NCBI GenBank assembly: GCA_029817715.1
Contig: JARUPY010000545.1
Span: 1-64,000 of the forward strand
Reading direction: 5' to 3'
Source of the DNA: Melastoma dodecandrum
Taxonomy: Eukaryota > Streptophyta > Magnoliopsida > Myrtales > Melastomataceae
Length of the DNA stretch: 64,000 nt
The position numbers were made by a program, and so were the translations under genes. Under the pieces are notes generated by a model. That model saw only the letters and a list, made by a program, of their open reading frames with translations. It did not search any database and had not been told where the DNA came from. Position 1 is the first letter of the stretch. The number at the start of each line of letters is the position of its first letter. This document shows, one piece after another, positions 1 to 12,853 of the stretch.

Positions 1-170
1 ATTTCCCAGCCTCCCTCAATTCTTTCACCTGTATACGAGAGATGCTTCATCACTTCTGAATCGCATCCAAAAAAAAAACTCGTATCATTATAACTTGAGG
101 CCATGACCGCTGAATTAACCTGCACATTGTTTATTGAAAGTAAATAAAAAGGAGCCATTCAAATATGGGA
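1..170. other. Ordinary sequence, no feature seen
   Basis: Normal complexity, with one A run near 70. No ORF, RNA gene or repeat was recognised. It is the only part of the first 5.4 kb that does not show the homopolymer expansion described for the next segment. Confidence 0.4.
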
Positions 171-3100
171 TATGGAAAAAACTAAAATAAACTTATCATC
201 CCCTTTAAAAAAAAAAGATTTCATTCGACGGGGGAATTTTGGATTTCAAAGGGGGGAAGGCTTCTCCCAAAAGGGAGCTACCAAAATTTTTCTTTTCCAT
301 TTCAAGCGCAAACCTTTCCATTTTTTGCTTCGGGGATCAACCCCGAAAAAAATTGTTTTTTTGGGAAGAAATTCCCACTTTGTTGTTGACACTTGGCTTC
401 AATCTTTCGTGGATTTTTTTTGGTTCTGACAAGGGGGACATAAAAAAGGGGAAAAAATGTGGGAACCAACCATTTTTCCGTTGGACATGCTTATTGGGAA
501 CGGATGATAAAAAGGGCCGTCGTTTGGGGATTTTGGAGGGAAAAAAGAAAAGATTTTAACATGAATAGGAAATTTTGGGGTTTTTTTAAAGAGGGGGGGG
601 GGGGGGGGACTCCAATCTATTTAAAAAGATTGAAAACAAAAAAAAAAGGCCATTCTCAAAGTTTTAATGGGCATTATTTGCCTTACACTTAAAAAAAAAA
701 AAAAAAAAACACCAAGGGGGGGACAGGGCAGAAAACCAAAACAACAAAAAAATAGAATAACATACAAAAAAAAAAAAAATTTAAGGAAAAAAAAAAAAAA
801 TAAATTTAAATTATTAAAAAGCGCCACCTTTTTGGGGGGCTTTAGCGAATTTGGGCAAAATTTTCATCGCTTTTATCAGGAATTCGGGGGGGGACCTCTT
901 TCCCAAAATTCTATTCATTGTACAGGTTTTTCACTCCACAACTTTCCCTTTGGCAATTTCTTCTCAATGTTCTAGATTTAGGCAAGTTGGTTCTTGAGAG
1001 GGGACTCCACCTTGCCCGGGGGGAAGGGGAAAGGGGGGGAAACAAAAAAAAAAAAAACACCGTTTAGTAAATTTATGGTATTGTAACATAAATAGAATTT
1101 CCACATTTCCCTCCAGTTGACGGCTCAAAGGCCTATAAAAAACTTCATTAATAATTTCAAAAGGATATCCTTCCCCCCCCCCCCCCCCCACCCAACAAGA
1201 TTTCCTTTCTTTGGAAGATAAGAGTATTTCCCATCTTTTCCAAGGAAAAAAAAATAGGGGGAAAGGGATTAAAAAAGGAAACTTTCCTTGTGTGGCTAGT
1301 TTTTAATTTTAATTTACTACAATAAGGAAAAATAAAAAAAAAAAACTTGGCATGTTCCCTTCGATAAAAAAAAAAAAAAAAAAAAAAAAACATCATCCAT
1401 TCGGGCCTCCATTTTATTACCCAAAGTAATTTGCAGCCAATTAAAGGGTTTAGGGGGTCCTTATTAGGTTTCATTCAAAGGCCACAAACCAATAATTGGG
1501 GAACATGAATTTTACAGGGGAACACAAGCCCAACAGACGATTTTGTCTGGAAAGTTACTTGGACTGGAAGGAAAATATTTCCAGCCATTAAACAATTTGT
1601 TCTAAAAGTTCTTGGGCAAAAAAAGGAATTTTGGCCCAAGGTTTTTCAATTAATTAGAAAAATTGTAATTATTTTCAGGATAGCCAAAAGGGATTAAAAA
1701 TTAAAGGAAAAAATTTTTACTGCAAAAAAAAAAATTAGGGAAGGAAATCTTTGCCAAATTTTGCAGCATGGTTCTTAACAGCAAACCCATTCCTTGGTTT
1801 AATTTACTTCCCCAAAAAAAAAAAAAAAACGGGGATAGGGGGACAAACCAATTGGCCCACTTAATCCCGTATCTTAAAAGGGGAAAAAAAAAAAACTTTA
1901 TGGTTAATGGGGCCATTTTTCCTTGGGGTTCTCACCACCAAAAGTGGTTCCTACGGGAGGTAATTTCATGGAAAATCAAAAAACTTTTTGGCAGCAAAAC
2001 AAGTTGCAAAAAAACCCCAAACAAAAAATTAACGCCAATATGTGTCCCCATGATTTACCCTTTTTCCACCACTTCTCCCCGGGGGTGCCATTTTGGGGAA
2101 CCATTTATACCCCCCCACCCCTTGGCAATCCTTAAAAATTCCCTGGCCAAAAAGGTGCCATTGGGTCCGGGAACTTCTCCACTCACAGAAGGGTTTTTCG
2201 GGGTGGCTCTTCCCCCACACTACTTCCTTAAACCCTACCGGGAAAAACATAAAAACTATTACTTTTAACCACTGCTAGGGAAATACTTGCTCGGTTTATC
2301 ATTGGCTTACTGTTGATTTGGTTTTGACTTGTCAAATTTGGTGGGCGTGAATTTTAAAAGCTCCCCTCCCTTCCTTGTATTTGGCTTTCGGTTGCATTGT
2401 GCTGCTTGCGGGGCTTGCTGCTTGCCCAAACGCCGCCGCCAAAAACGCTTTGCATGCCCCTTTTAAAATCTTCAATAAAAGGGGGCCACAATCGGAGATC
2501 GGGGGAAAAATATACTGCTTTTGGGGCAATATACAAGGACCCGCAGGTTCCCCCAGGTTGGCACCTCCCTCAGGGTTAAATTGCTGGGCTTAGGGGACGG
2601 CGTTCGGTTTTTTACTCCCCGGGGGATTTTCCCATGTCAACCAAAAGAGGTGGTGTGCTTAGGTGGACAGGTCGATGATTCGCATTGGGCACTATAGGCC
2701 GCGGAAACTTTCCCCCCGTCAATCCAGGGGGGAATATTTTGAATCCCCCCGGTCCCTCCTCATAACGGGGGAACATTAGTAAGGGGGCTGCGGGGCCAAG
2801 GGGGACGGGGGGCCGGGGCGGGCGGGGTTGGGGGGCCAAAGGGGGCAGGGCCCGCTTTGGCCGGTGGGGAGTGATGGCGGGGGGGGGGGGGGACGGCGGT
2901 GGGTTGTTGGTTCGCCGGGCCATTCAGGGTTTTTGCCTCCGCGGCATTTGGGGAAAACAAATTAAAAAACCCACCAAAAGGATAATCCGGCAGATCGGGA
3001 TCAAAAAAAAGTGGGCACCTTTTTGGGGGTGAAAAGAAATTACGACCGTTTTCAAGGAAAATATCGGATCTATTTCGTTGATAGGGGTTTTCTTTTTTTG

Positions 3101-5410
3101 GGGGGAAGCTTGGATTTTTGGAGGGGACGGGAGGAGGGGAACTCGCAGAAAGAGGTTGGGTTTGGGGGTTTGGGGGGGGGGGGGGGGTGGGGGGGACCAA
3201 AAACAAAAAAAACAGGGGGGGGGAAAAAAGGAAGAGAATGAAATCTTTGGTGCAAAATCAGCCTGGGAAGGGGAAAAAAAGGGGGCCAAGGATCAGAAGG
3301 GAAAAACCCGCAACAAGGGAAAAATCAATCAATTTCATCGTCGTCTTTCTTTTCTTTTCTTCCCTCCTTCGGTTCTTTCTGGTAAGATTGTTAAAAAAAG
3401 TTCCCAGACTTGGGGTGGGGGGGGACAAAATCAAACCAGCACAATGTGGGATTTTTTTTACTATTGTGAAAAAATTTAGGGGATTTGAATTTCCGAGGAA
3501 GCCGGGGATATTTGGTGTTTTCTGAGGCTTTCCTCCTACACAAAACCAAAAAAATAAAAGCTTGGACAGGAGATTTTGGGTTTTTTCTCAGTTTCTTCCT
3601 AGTGTTTGGCCCTTGGACGCTGAGTCTATTCTATCCATTTCATCCACACTGTCACTCAAACTTGCCACCTCTAATTTTTTTATTCGGTTGTTTGGGACGG
3701 AACAATAATATTGTCCCCCAAAAAAAAAAAAGATAAAGAAAAAAAAATAAACTCCACCGAGCAAAATGAGACTTTCCAACAAAAAAAGGAAGGGTCTTTA
3801 TGCTCTGGATTATTGGGAACTTTATACGTGGGTTGTGCGTTCGCTATGTTAAAATTAATAATGTAATTAAAATACGTATATTTTTTTTTAGATTTCATTG
3901 TTTTCTTATAAGTGGAAGGGGGGGGGGGGTCGGGGGGGGGGGGGGGGGGGGGGGGCGGGGGGGGAAATTCGAATTTTTTTGCATTCGAAAAAAAACATTG
4001 CCTAAACCCTAGAAGGTCCTGGGGACATGGGGGTTTGTTTAATCTTTTTACTATCTTTCCGGCGGGGGGGGGATTCCTCTGAAAGACAATTCCTACCATG
4101 GGGGGAAAAACATTCGCCCTCACATCCTCGTTAAAGGTTCCGCGTTCTCTTTTCGTAAACACTCCATGGGGGAATTCATGAACGGCTTGCCAGCTTGTGG
4201 GGTTCGGCAGGTTTTTGCCATACTAAAAAAAAAAAGTCGGCCCATCTGCTTGCCCACCTGGGGGGGTGGGGAAAAGTATGGGGAGGGGATAAAATCAGGG
4301 GCGTGATTACCTCTGTCTGGTCCCACAGGAATGAATTTCTAAAACAAAAAAATTTTTTCCCTCCCAACTTAGTTTTTCTTGTTTCAAACTTTTTAATCAC
4401 CCCTTGAACATTGGGGGACAGCTCCTCCCTTCACATTGCTAAAATTCGATTTTGCATTTCGAGGGGGGAGGGGGATAAATTCTTTACTATTTGTTCTGCT
4501 TGCACTGCAGCGCGCGCAGGAGCTCGGTGGGTCGGGCACCGGAAATCAAAAATCCGTTGGTCATGGTAAAAAAAAAATATAACGTTAACTTCAGCTGATG
4601 ATTTGGGGTGGATTTTTTTTTTTTTTCATCCATTTAATCCAGAGGGAAGGGATTTTCCCACAAAACAGTGGGGGAACCCCCCAACTGAGCTAGTTTCATC
4701 GGACGGGGGTCCGAAATTGCAGATAGGCTCATAAATTTCTGGAAAAAAAAAAAAAAAAAATAAACCCACATTTGGCTTCGAAATCAATTTGGTAGGGGGG
4801 GGGTCCGGGGGTCCCCAAACCGTTGTGGACAGGTGCTCGCGGGGGGCCCCGTCTGGGGGGAAATTTTCTGGTCACAAAGAGGAAGGGCCCACGGAGGTTC
4901 GAGTTTTCCTCGAGGGGGGAACAGGAGTTTTTAGGCAAAGGGCTCAAGGCCCGGGGGCCAATTGGGCCAAGTTTTTTCCCAACTTGGGAGAAAAAAAAAA
5001 AAAAAAAAATAGTAATTCTGAGGGTACAGGGTAGCTGGGAAAAAGCGGAAAACCCCAGGCGGGCAAGCCATTTCCATAGGGGAACAGGGGTTCCCTTGAT
5101 CCCTCAATTTTCCCCGCCTCGTTAACAACCATTTTTTTTGCTGCTTGAAACCGCGGCTCATTCGGCCCTTTCTTTCCCTTCTTGTGCAGTTTTCCTGAAA
5201 TTACAAAAAAAAACCATGGGGGGGGGCATATAAAAAAAAAAAAAAAAACTTCCAAAAAATAAAAACACGAGGGGAACTCCCTCATATTTTCCACCTAGGG
5301 GGTTTCCAAAAAAAAAAAAACCCAAAATCCCATCCCTAAGAAGAAAGAAAAAAACAAAAAAACCTGGTTTAAAAAGAAACTTGGGATGTTGGGGGGGGGG
5401 GGGGAACGTT
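171..5410. other. Homopolymer-expanded, probably unreliable sequence
   Basis: Nearly every base run is over-long. Examples are G x16 at 593-608, A x19 at 691-709, G x16 at 3172-3187 and G x24 at 3932-3955, with many A, T and C runs of 8 or more. Short ORFs in all frames encode only Gly/Pro/Phe/Lys-rich peptides with no domain, as expected from homopolymers. I see no gene, RNA or transposon signature. The pattern resembles low-quality base calling at read ends or an uncorrected consensus rather than a biological repeat, because many different bases and contexts are affected at once. No coding call is supported here. Confidence 0.7.
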
Positions 5411-6414
5411 GCTTGTCGGCCGGAAAAAGAAACTCGAATGTAGCTGTGGCAGGCGAACGTTTGGGGGGACCGGGTCAGAAAGGGCAGGGAAAAGGCGAAA
5501 TTACTGGGGCGAGGGGAAGGGGTATTTGCCACTTTCTTCGTCACACCTCCTTCTCAGAGCCTTTGCAAGCCGCGCAGGGCGGCTGACAACGCGCAACGCG
5601 GAGGAGGAAGTGAGCAGGGGAAGAAGGAAAAATCCTGAAGGCAGGAGGGGTGATAGCGTCCAGAAACCAGTCGCCATCTGAGATCTGCAGTATCTAGAGT
5701 ACTGGGATGCGATTAAACGTGGAATAATCACTTGCTTTGGATCCAAATCTTCTCGGCAAATGAGTGGGGAGGGTATAAGTAGGGCTACATAGCATAACTC
5801 ACAAACGAGGCCTATCAAATCAACTAATCAGAATAAAACTTTCCCCCATAACCATACCAAGCCCTTGTCAGTTTGACCAACTAGACCATGAATGACGAAA
5901 GAGATATCGAGTGTGAGCATTAAACCCAAAAAAAAGGTGGGATGAAGAGCCCCGGAGTGATACGGCATCAATCAAATTTTCTGTTGATAGGGGAAGCTAA
6001 GAACGCGACCATTAAGATCACTCGTGGGATGGCTTTGACAATTCGGACTCATTTGTTCTTTTGTACGGGGACCGAGTAAGTTCCAAATCAGTTACGTCGC
6101 GCAAAATATTTTGAGTCATTCAGTATCCTACTTTAAAATTTTTAAAATAATGTATTAAACCCGTAGAGGTCCTTAAAAACACAACTATTATATACCAGCG
6201 AAGATGAACTCGATTTTTAATTCCAGGAATTATATTGTAAAATTTTGGAAGATAATGTATCTACTAAAAAAATATATTCGCCACCAATAACGACAGCTCA
6301 GTAGGATTCTCTTACATGAATTGGGGGGTCAAAAAGTAACAAACCAGATTTTTGCCAACACCATAGATTTAAATGAGGCGAATGTTACAGCGTGGACCAC
6401 TTAAATAACAGGTT
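5411..6414. other. No gene recognised
   Basis: Sequence complexity becomes normal around 5411. The stretch includes a GC-richer part (5440-5680) and an AT-richer part (6100-6400). Open frames are short and overlap on both strands without recognisable motifs. No repeat elsewhere in the window was matched by eye. Confidence 0.4.
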
Positions 6415-7290
6415 TTGACCCTATTCCCAAGAATGATTTATTATTTTTGTTTGTTCTTTCTTTCTTCCCCTCAAAAAGCGTTTGATACTGTCGGTTGCTT
6501 GACTTGCCCTTTATCAATTTATGATCAAACACCACTCACGAGGCCCTACATCAAATGTTATTTTGGAGAACTACTGTCACAAACCATTCCAGCTCCCTAA
6601 TGATGATGATTCTGATATTAACCTGAATCAACTTCACTTCCAGTAATTCATCCCTTCCCCTTGTGAAAGTGTTTTCAGAGACCATTTTAGTGGCCCCCAT
6701 TCCCCATCCACATTCACCTGCCATGGGATCCCAAGTACAGCTCCTGCTTCATTGGTATTATCCCCTGAGGAGGATTATACATCTATTGGGTGTCCCAGTT
6801 TCGGTTTATTACCTGCTTACTGCAGTCTGGCTCATTCTGAGATTACGATCGTATTCTATGAAGCGGTTCCGATTTCTTAATCATTGTGCTTTTTTGACGA
6901 CACGCCATACTAGTAACAACATCAAAAATCATCTCTCTCGGGTTGCAGCGTTCTTCTCCTTTCCTTGTGTCTTTCTATCACGTCCTAGCGCAATAATACC
7001 TCACTCATGGCTCACCTGCCACTATGATCGAAGGGTGTTTGATCTTGTTATTGTATCCATGGTTTCATAATACTATTTTTCTTACATCATCGTTTGTTGG
7101 CAACAGCAAAGTGAAATCGTCCCGATCAGTGGGGCTATTTGTTTTCACCTTGTGCAACACAATCTTGTTATCCGACTTAAAGATGGAAGTGGCTAGTGCT
7201 GTCTATGCCTTACAACTTCTGTTTCCAGAGGAATGTTCAGAGCACATTCCTTGCCACCGTATACGGCTTCAAATGATCTAACCCCTTTTT
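6415..7290 (+). mobile_element. Possible decayed Ty1/copia fragment (integrase tail and linker)
   Basis: Short plus-strand frames around 6475-6600 and 6860-7170 read loosely like the end of a copia integrase and the variable linker before reverse transcriptase. The pieces are a KAFDTVGCL-like stretch, then TRPYIKCYF, and later VGNSKVKSSRSVG where copia proteins carry a VGCRWV-type motif. Frames shift repeatedly and no catalytic motif is present. The sequence directly shows only broken ORFs; the copia assignment is an inference from spacing and short similarities and could be wrong. Confidence 0.3.
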
Positions 7291-7410
7291 CATTCAGCCT
7301 AACCGATGGACTCTAGGGATGACCTAAGTTTCACGGCCTTTGCCACTTTTGATTTCGCTCTTCCAGATAAATTGGAACCATAACAATGAGTATCTTAGGA
7401 CAGGCCCTTA

Positions 7411-8890
7411 GGATTGACAATTTGTGACACGAACACTCGTTAACCACTGAATACGGACACAGTTTAAAGGCAATAGTTTAGATTTAGCAAAATGTGCTAC
7501 GTAAACGGGTCGAGAAACAACATACATGAATCGATTAAAATACATCTTTTGATTTTGGATTTCAAAATTAGGACAATAGCATTTTAAATACTTGCTTTAA
7601 TTCGTTTTAATGTGTAAAAAAATTAAATAAAGACCTAAACACTATTCCCATTATTTTAGGTTATATTATGTATGCGATCTTCGCAATTGTTGAAATAAAA
7701 TATATTAGTTTCAGTTGGAAAGGATTTTTTAACTGTAATCTAGGCACTTTAAGAGCTATCCACATTTGTAATGTTAAATCGTTTCTAATTTTCCGAAATC
7801 AAAATTATTGGCTGGCTTTTTTTTTCAGGTTTGAAATATCTATTTTTGTTATATTTATTATTTTATTTAGTTCAATTATTAACATAAATCTCTGTATATT
7901 AAGACAATAATTATTATTGGTAGTATATACTATATATATATGATTAGAATGTGTCACATGGCTCCTTGTGTTTCAAGTTCATGCCGATATGGGCCCTCAT
8001 CGTTGCCTAGAAATGGTCCATAAAAATTTTCGCTATTAATGGTGATAAATTAGGACTTGCAATTTGAGATACGGACATGATATGGACATCGGTTTAAAGC
8101 GCTTTCAGGTTTAACTAAATGTGTCTGTAAACACCACATAAACGAGTTTAAAACACGACACGACATATTTGTAATTCAGGTACGAGTTGTTAAAATTAAA
8201 CATGGATGACATTACGATCGTATAACTCCATCTTAATTTACAAATTAAATAATATATAAAAATATTCTCATTTTTAGGTTATAACTTTATATTATTTTAA
8301 TTTTTGAAATAACAAATGTTTAAAGTTTCTTTTCCTTTAGTAATCTTCTCTTATAGTGAATTAGCTTCTTCGTCGTCTTTTTTTTTTTCACCTTTTTTGG
8401 ATAGGGAATCATCATTTTTACGATGAGCACAATAATTCACAGACCTAGCTTGGCGTTCTGTAAATTAAATAAATTTCTTATTTCAGTTCTTTTAAATTTT
8501 ACAAATCATTAATCGTGGGTTATTATTTTTAAAATCTTAATTTCTTTTTTTGTTGTAGAATTTTATGGGTGAAAATAATTAATTTAACACCATGTCATCT
8601 ACGTAAAACGTAGAAATCGGCAATGCTGAAATATATTTTTAAGTTAATTTTTAATTTTATGAGATATAATATTGTTCTTGGATGTTTTTCTTTAGTTTTG
8701 AAATACTCGACAAAAAATTATATTATTACTTAATTAATTGGAATTATGAAACTGAAATATTTTGTGAATTTGTCAGATAATTTTGGAATATTTTATAAAA
8801 TATATTTAGTTTTTCCGCACTGTCACAACATGTATTAAATATATTAGATTCTCAGGAACACGAACCCGTTTTTGAGAAACATGCACGTAT
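7411..8890. repeat. AT-rich dispersed repeat, two copies, plus AT-rich filler
   Basis: Two related copies lie in direct order, about 7411-7890 and 8048-8700. Each opens with a segment rich in gacacga-type words and continues into AT-rich DNA containing a ttttaggttata core followed by a stretch beginning aaat. A third copy is at 20063-20530. No ORF or inverted ends could be defined. The first copy and 7950-8040 belong to the left arm of the segmental duplication; 8041-8920 has no counterpart in the right arm. Family unknown. Confidence 0.55.
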
Positions 8891-8924
8891 GCCCGAGTAC
8901 GGATGAATTTAAACAGAGAAAAAG

Positions 8925-11100
8925 GTGACCAGTTTAGTTGGGGTTCCCAAGCACTTGCATTTGCAATTCTGTTTCAATGTTCTATTGCAATTCGTTCATC
9001 AATGTTCTACTGGGGGTTGCATTACAGCCTCAATCATTTAGGGGAAGACAGGCACTACTCAGTCCCTTTACCTGTGTTATGGATTTTGAATCGCTCAAGA
9101 TACAAGTCATCTTGGGCTTTCCTACTTCTTCTTAAGTCCAGACTTGGCCCCTTGACTCTACATCGGCGCTCGTCCGTCGTTCTCCTTGGGCTTGTACAGA
9201 CATGCACATGCTATGAAATACCCGAAGTTTGTTAGCCCTACAGTCCCGCCGAGTACCCCAGTACACGATGTCCAGACTCCCCTTGTCAAGATTCCTGCTG
9301 GGCAGCCACGTCGTTCTTCTCCGTAAACAGTCTATCTGCTGCTAGGCTCATGTAATAAGCGATTCCTATTCATGGCCCCGACCACTGCCGTTTCGCGCTG
9401 CCTCTTCAGAGACTACAGGGTACTCGCTGGCTAGAAAAAGGATAGATGCCCAGTCGGAGGCGGGGGGGGGGGGGGGGGGGGGGCGGGCGGGGGGGAGGGT
9501 AGTGGAACGCCGTCCCCGATGCCTCTGACCAGGATTAGCTGCGGAAACAGCCAAAGGACGGCACATTGCATAAGCTGGCTAGCCCGTCTGGGATTTTGAG
9601 TGGGGGCGATCTGTGGAGCCTCCTTGGACTCATACCAGTGCTGACACGAAACCATACGCGAGCATAATGAAAAAGTGGCCGACCCCGATCCTTTTGGAGG
9701 AACGTCGGGTGTTGAGCCAGCCAGTTATTTGGCAGGCGGGGAAAAATAAAACGTTCAAATGAACGTGAGCCAGATGGTGGCTGTGAACATGACCAGTACG
9801 AGGAACCCCGTATCCAGCTGGGATCTTAGATAACCTGCGGACCCAGTCGGCGGTCCGACCGACAGGGCCTGGAAGGACAGTCCATGCTGTTCTGAACCGC
9901 GATTGGCGTGCTCAGTAGAATACCACTTATCCACAGCGGTGATACTCCGATCAGCATCTTGAGGTCTTCCACTTGTTGAACCGTGCATAGCCTCCATCTC
10001 TTGACTATCAGGCCGTCGGAATTCACGTCTCCCTCCGATGTTATGGCCGCACGGTTCAAGAATCCGAGCTTTTCTCGAGGACGCAGGGGCAAGTTCCTTC
10101 TGGGAATTCTCTTGTATGCCGGAATAGTACGCATTACTGTCTGATGGAATCGGAAGTTTCCGTTTCTTCACTGAAGCGACCAGAACGTGGGCCAGGGATG
10201 TGAATGGGCTCCCCTGCGGCTTTGTTATGGCGATAGCAACGATATCCGGTCAGGAGAACTGAAAAAGGCAACGAAATTGACCCCCGCGGAGATCCAGAAT
10301 CCAAGGCTCCAGCTCACCCTATCCTCGACGTTAGAGAAGAAGCGTGTGGCCTGTGGGCAATCCCCCACGTACTGAGCAAAGAAGGACCAGTTGAAGAAGG
10401 CCCCCTGCTGTTTCTCGTCGTCGAATTGGTTGGCACCCAGAGTGTTCACAGTGTATCATGAGCCGCTCACTCCGAGGACTGAAAGGGCTATTCCTACATA
10501 AAGGGTAGCAGGACTGAAGCTTTGATGGAGGCTCACATAACTCGATCCAGCTGTGCATTGACGAGGCCTGAGGGAACGCAGGGTAGCGGTCAAGGATATG
10601 ATCACTATTCCCTGCTAGATGTAACCGAATCCAGCAAAACCTGAGGTCGAGTGGAGAACCGCCTAATCCAAGACGCAAACGATGATAAATTACCAGGAAG
10701 ATGATCAAGGATGATACGGACCGCGACATGGAAACAGCCGAAGTAGGAATCTGCGACTATGGCCGCTGCTAAAGGAAAAAAAAAACTCATGCATCCGTTG
10801 GCTACCATTATAAATCTGGACAGCAACGATGCGGTCGGAAGTTGAAACTCATCGATGAGATAGACGATCAGGTTCGATTGCCACCCAGACATCGCGAGCC
10901 CCATGAATTCCCGCGACCACTAGTCCAGTTTGACTACGAGCAATCTAAAATTCATTCCCCGACCTCCGAAGCAAGGACGAAACGAAAGTAGTAGTAGTAA
11001 AGAAACAGAATAAGTACCACAGAGGAGTAGGAACGAAATCCGAGCATGGGCTCTTACGGCGGGCCAAACCGCGGGAGCTTCTTCCTTCTTCCATGTTGAC
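8925..11100 (-). pseudogene. NRT1/PTR-family (NPF) transporter, frame-broken copy
   Basis: The minus strand carries the whole length of the gene seen intact at 22719-24590, but in at least seven short frames. Recognisable pieces include TLGANQFDDEK at about 10410-10440, the WRLCTVQQVEDLKMLIG block at about 9950-10010 and a WLFPQLILV remnant near 9540. Compared with the other copy, most indels are single inserted bases and they cluster at 9200-9870, while 9900-10080 is almost indel-free. A G x22 run (9462-9483) is inserted into coding sequence. Either this is a young pseudogene or a real paralogue whose consensus still carries insertion errors; the clustering favours the second. Not functional as written. 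Confidence 0.8.
9462..9495. repeat. Poly-G insertion inside the NPF copy
   Basis: G x22, then two short C-interrupted G runs, interrupt what should be continuous transporter coding sequence. The paralogous position (near 23010-23020) has no such run. The tract resembles those at 593-608 and 3932-3955, which suggests the same technical origin. Confidence 0.8.
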
Positions 11101-11265
11101 ATCCAATGTCATCCTTTGTTTGCGGCCCTTAAGAACCAAAGTTAAGGTTGTTTATTATGATGCATCAGAATTGTATTTATCATTTAAAGCAGTATTTATG
11201 GTTGTTAGGTAAATTATTTTATAAGGATGGTAATAATTTGGTGAATTAATTAGCTGGTTTTTGCC

Positions 11266-11834
11266 TTAAATTTTTACTTTTGGCTGTGTGTGTCTATAGC
11301 TCTACTGCCGAGCCGGACAAATCTATCATGACATCAGAATTTTTTTATTTTTATTTTTTCGGCTTGATTCACTCAACGAGAATGTATCTAACATGAATGA
11401 TTTGACGGAAGGTGTATGTGAAAGGCCACCGATGAATTAAAGGGAATTATTAACACGTATTTGATTAATGAAAATGAGATTATAATTGAGTCACATGAAC
11501 CAGTGATGGACAAGTTAGACACACGAAAAATCAACCGACACGAAACACGAACATGGGGAAGCCACTTGTAGATTTAGACCAGCTTATTTTAATACCATAG
11601 ACGAATGCATCCATAATTTCAAATACGACATATTTCTTTCCTAGGTTATCATAATCCCTGTAAAACTATAAATAGTTGTTTTTAGAGTCTTCTATTACAA
11701 GACAATTTTTCTTAAACCTAGAGGACTTTGAGGGAGATTTTTCTTTGTGGAATTGCTAGCCACAATTGTTATATTAGAATTCAGTAGTAATTATTGATTA
11801 CTTTTAGTTCTAACGCTTTCATTCCGAGTCCAAT
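11266..11834 (+). mobile_element. Probable 5' LTR of a Ty3/gypsy element (approximate limits)
   Basis: This AT-rich stretch lies directly before a Met-tRNA primer binding site and a gag ORF, so it should be the LTR. It also contains a run of words rich in acacga (about 11510-11570) like those in the 7411 and 8048 repeats. The left LTR end could not be placed; the right end falls a few bases before 11835. Confidence 0.45.
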
Positions 11835-11845
11835 TGGTATCAAAG
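11835..11845 (+). other. Primer binding site (initiator Met-tRNA)
   Basis: The sequence tggtatcaaag is the usual plant retrotransposon primer site (TGGTATCAGAGC) with one change. It lies about 20 bases before the gag reading frame. Confidence 0.7.
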
Positions 11846-11849
11846 TAAG

Positions 11850-12843
11850 GTGAGTACTTGCAAAATGTCTTCTGACAATGACATCGACAACGATCACACT
11901 CATGACAATGTTCATGATGCGGGAGTCGAAGAGGCTGGTCAACCGGTTCTAAAGACAAAGGTAGATGCTATGGATCGAAAACTGAGAAGAGTAGAGCATC
12001 TTGTCGAAATTTTGATAGAACGATTTGATGTCATGAAAGTCTTTAATAATAGGGGTAGGGTTGACAAAGGGAGACGACCTAGGGCATGAGAAGATTATGA
12101 TATTCCAATCAATCATCCAATCCATGCAAATCGAGGAGCAATAGAATTTGAGGTTTGAGAGGAGTCAACTACCTGTGAGGGATGGTTATGATTAAAAAAG
12201 AAACCGATGAGATACCACAATTATGATGATTATGATCAATCAAATGGAGGGGATAGCCACTTAAAGGTAGTTCTTCCCAATTTCAACATTACGTTTAATA
12301 ACGAAGAATTCCATAATTGTATAACAGAGGTGGAGTGGTTCTTTGATTATAAGGATGTACCGAAAGAATGTAGGGTAAAAACAATGGAATGTAGGTTGAA
12401 GGGTGACGCTTCTACCTGGTGGGAGAGAGTGCAAAACAGAAGGTTAATAGAAGGAAGACAACCCTTGAGAACTTGGATTCACATGAAGCAACTAATGAAA
12501 GGTGAGTTTCTTCACCTTGATTATTATCAATAATGTTTCCAATGGTTGCGAACCGTCTATGAATCTATTGCTTAGATTATTTGATTAGCTTACTACAATG
12601 ATTTGAGGAAAATTGAGGAGCAACAAGTGGTTGGGGTATGTTGATAACTTAAAGTTGTAGATAAGAGATAAAATTGGGATCACGATATTGAGGAATATGT
12701 GTGAAGAGAAGAACATGGCATAGTTGGCTGAATTCATGCTGAACGATAAGAGCACTGAATTTGATGATGGTGGGCATAGGTATGGATTTGATGGGGCTGA
12801 ACATTGTGGATCCAGTTGAGTAATTAGTAATGTCGTTTGGCCT
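11850..12843 (+). mobile_element. Ty3/gypsy gag, decayed, with a short RT stub
   Basis: The ATG at 11865 opens an acidic N-terminus (MSSDNDIDND) that stops at 12089. A second frame from 12207 to 12533 carries the retrotransposon gag domain, with VEWFFDYKDVPKE, a KGDAST-WW core and a TW..MK motif leading to DYYQ. Further gag remnants run to about 12780 with stops. The last 69 bases (12775-12843) encode a reverse transcriptase scrap ending MSFGLY, so this copy already had an internal gag-to-RT deletion. It ends abruptly next to the LTR at 12854. The same junction appears at 19484, where the RT continues. Confidence 0.75.
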
Positions 12844-12853
12844 CTATAAAACG

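Larger units (their letters stand above)
7480..11265. repeat. Left arm of a direct segmental duplication
   Basis: This segment matches 20063-24745 in the same order and orientation: AT-rich repeat, a short linker around 7990-8040, then a complete NPF-gene-like stretch through 11265, where both copies share a taataatttggtgaattaatta end. The right arm has an LTR (20533-22466) that is absent here, and the left arm has 8041-8920 that is absent on the right. True substitutions separate the arms, so this is not simply one sequence assembled twice. Beyond 11265 the arms diverge. Confidence 0.75.

Noticed and set aside
667..4400. Dozens of ORFs up to 166 codons in the first 5 kb
   Set aside because: They are Gly, Pro, Lys or Phe-rich readings of homopolymers, overlap in all frames and show no domain.
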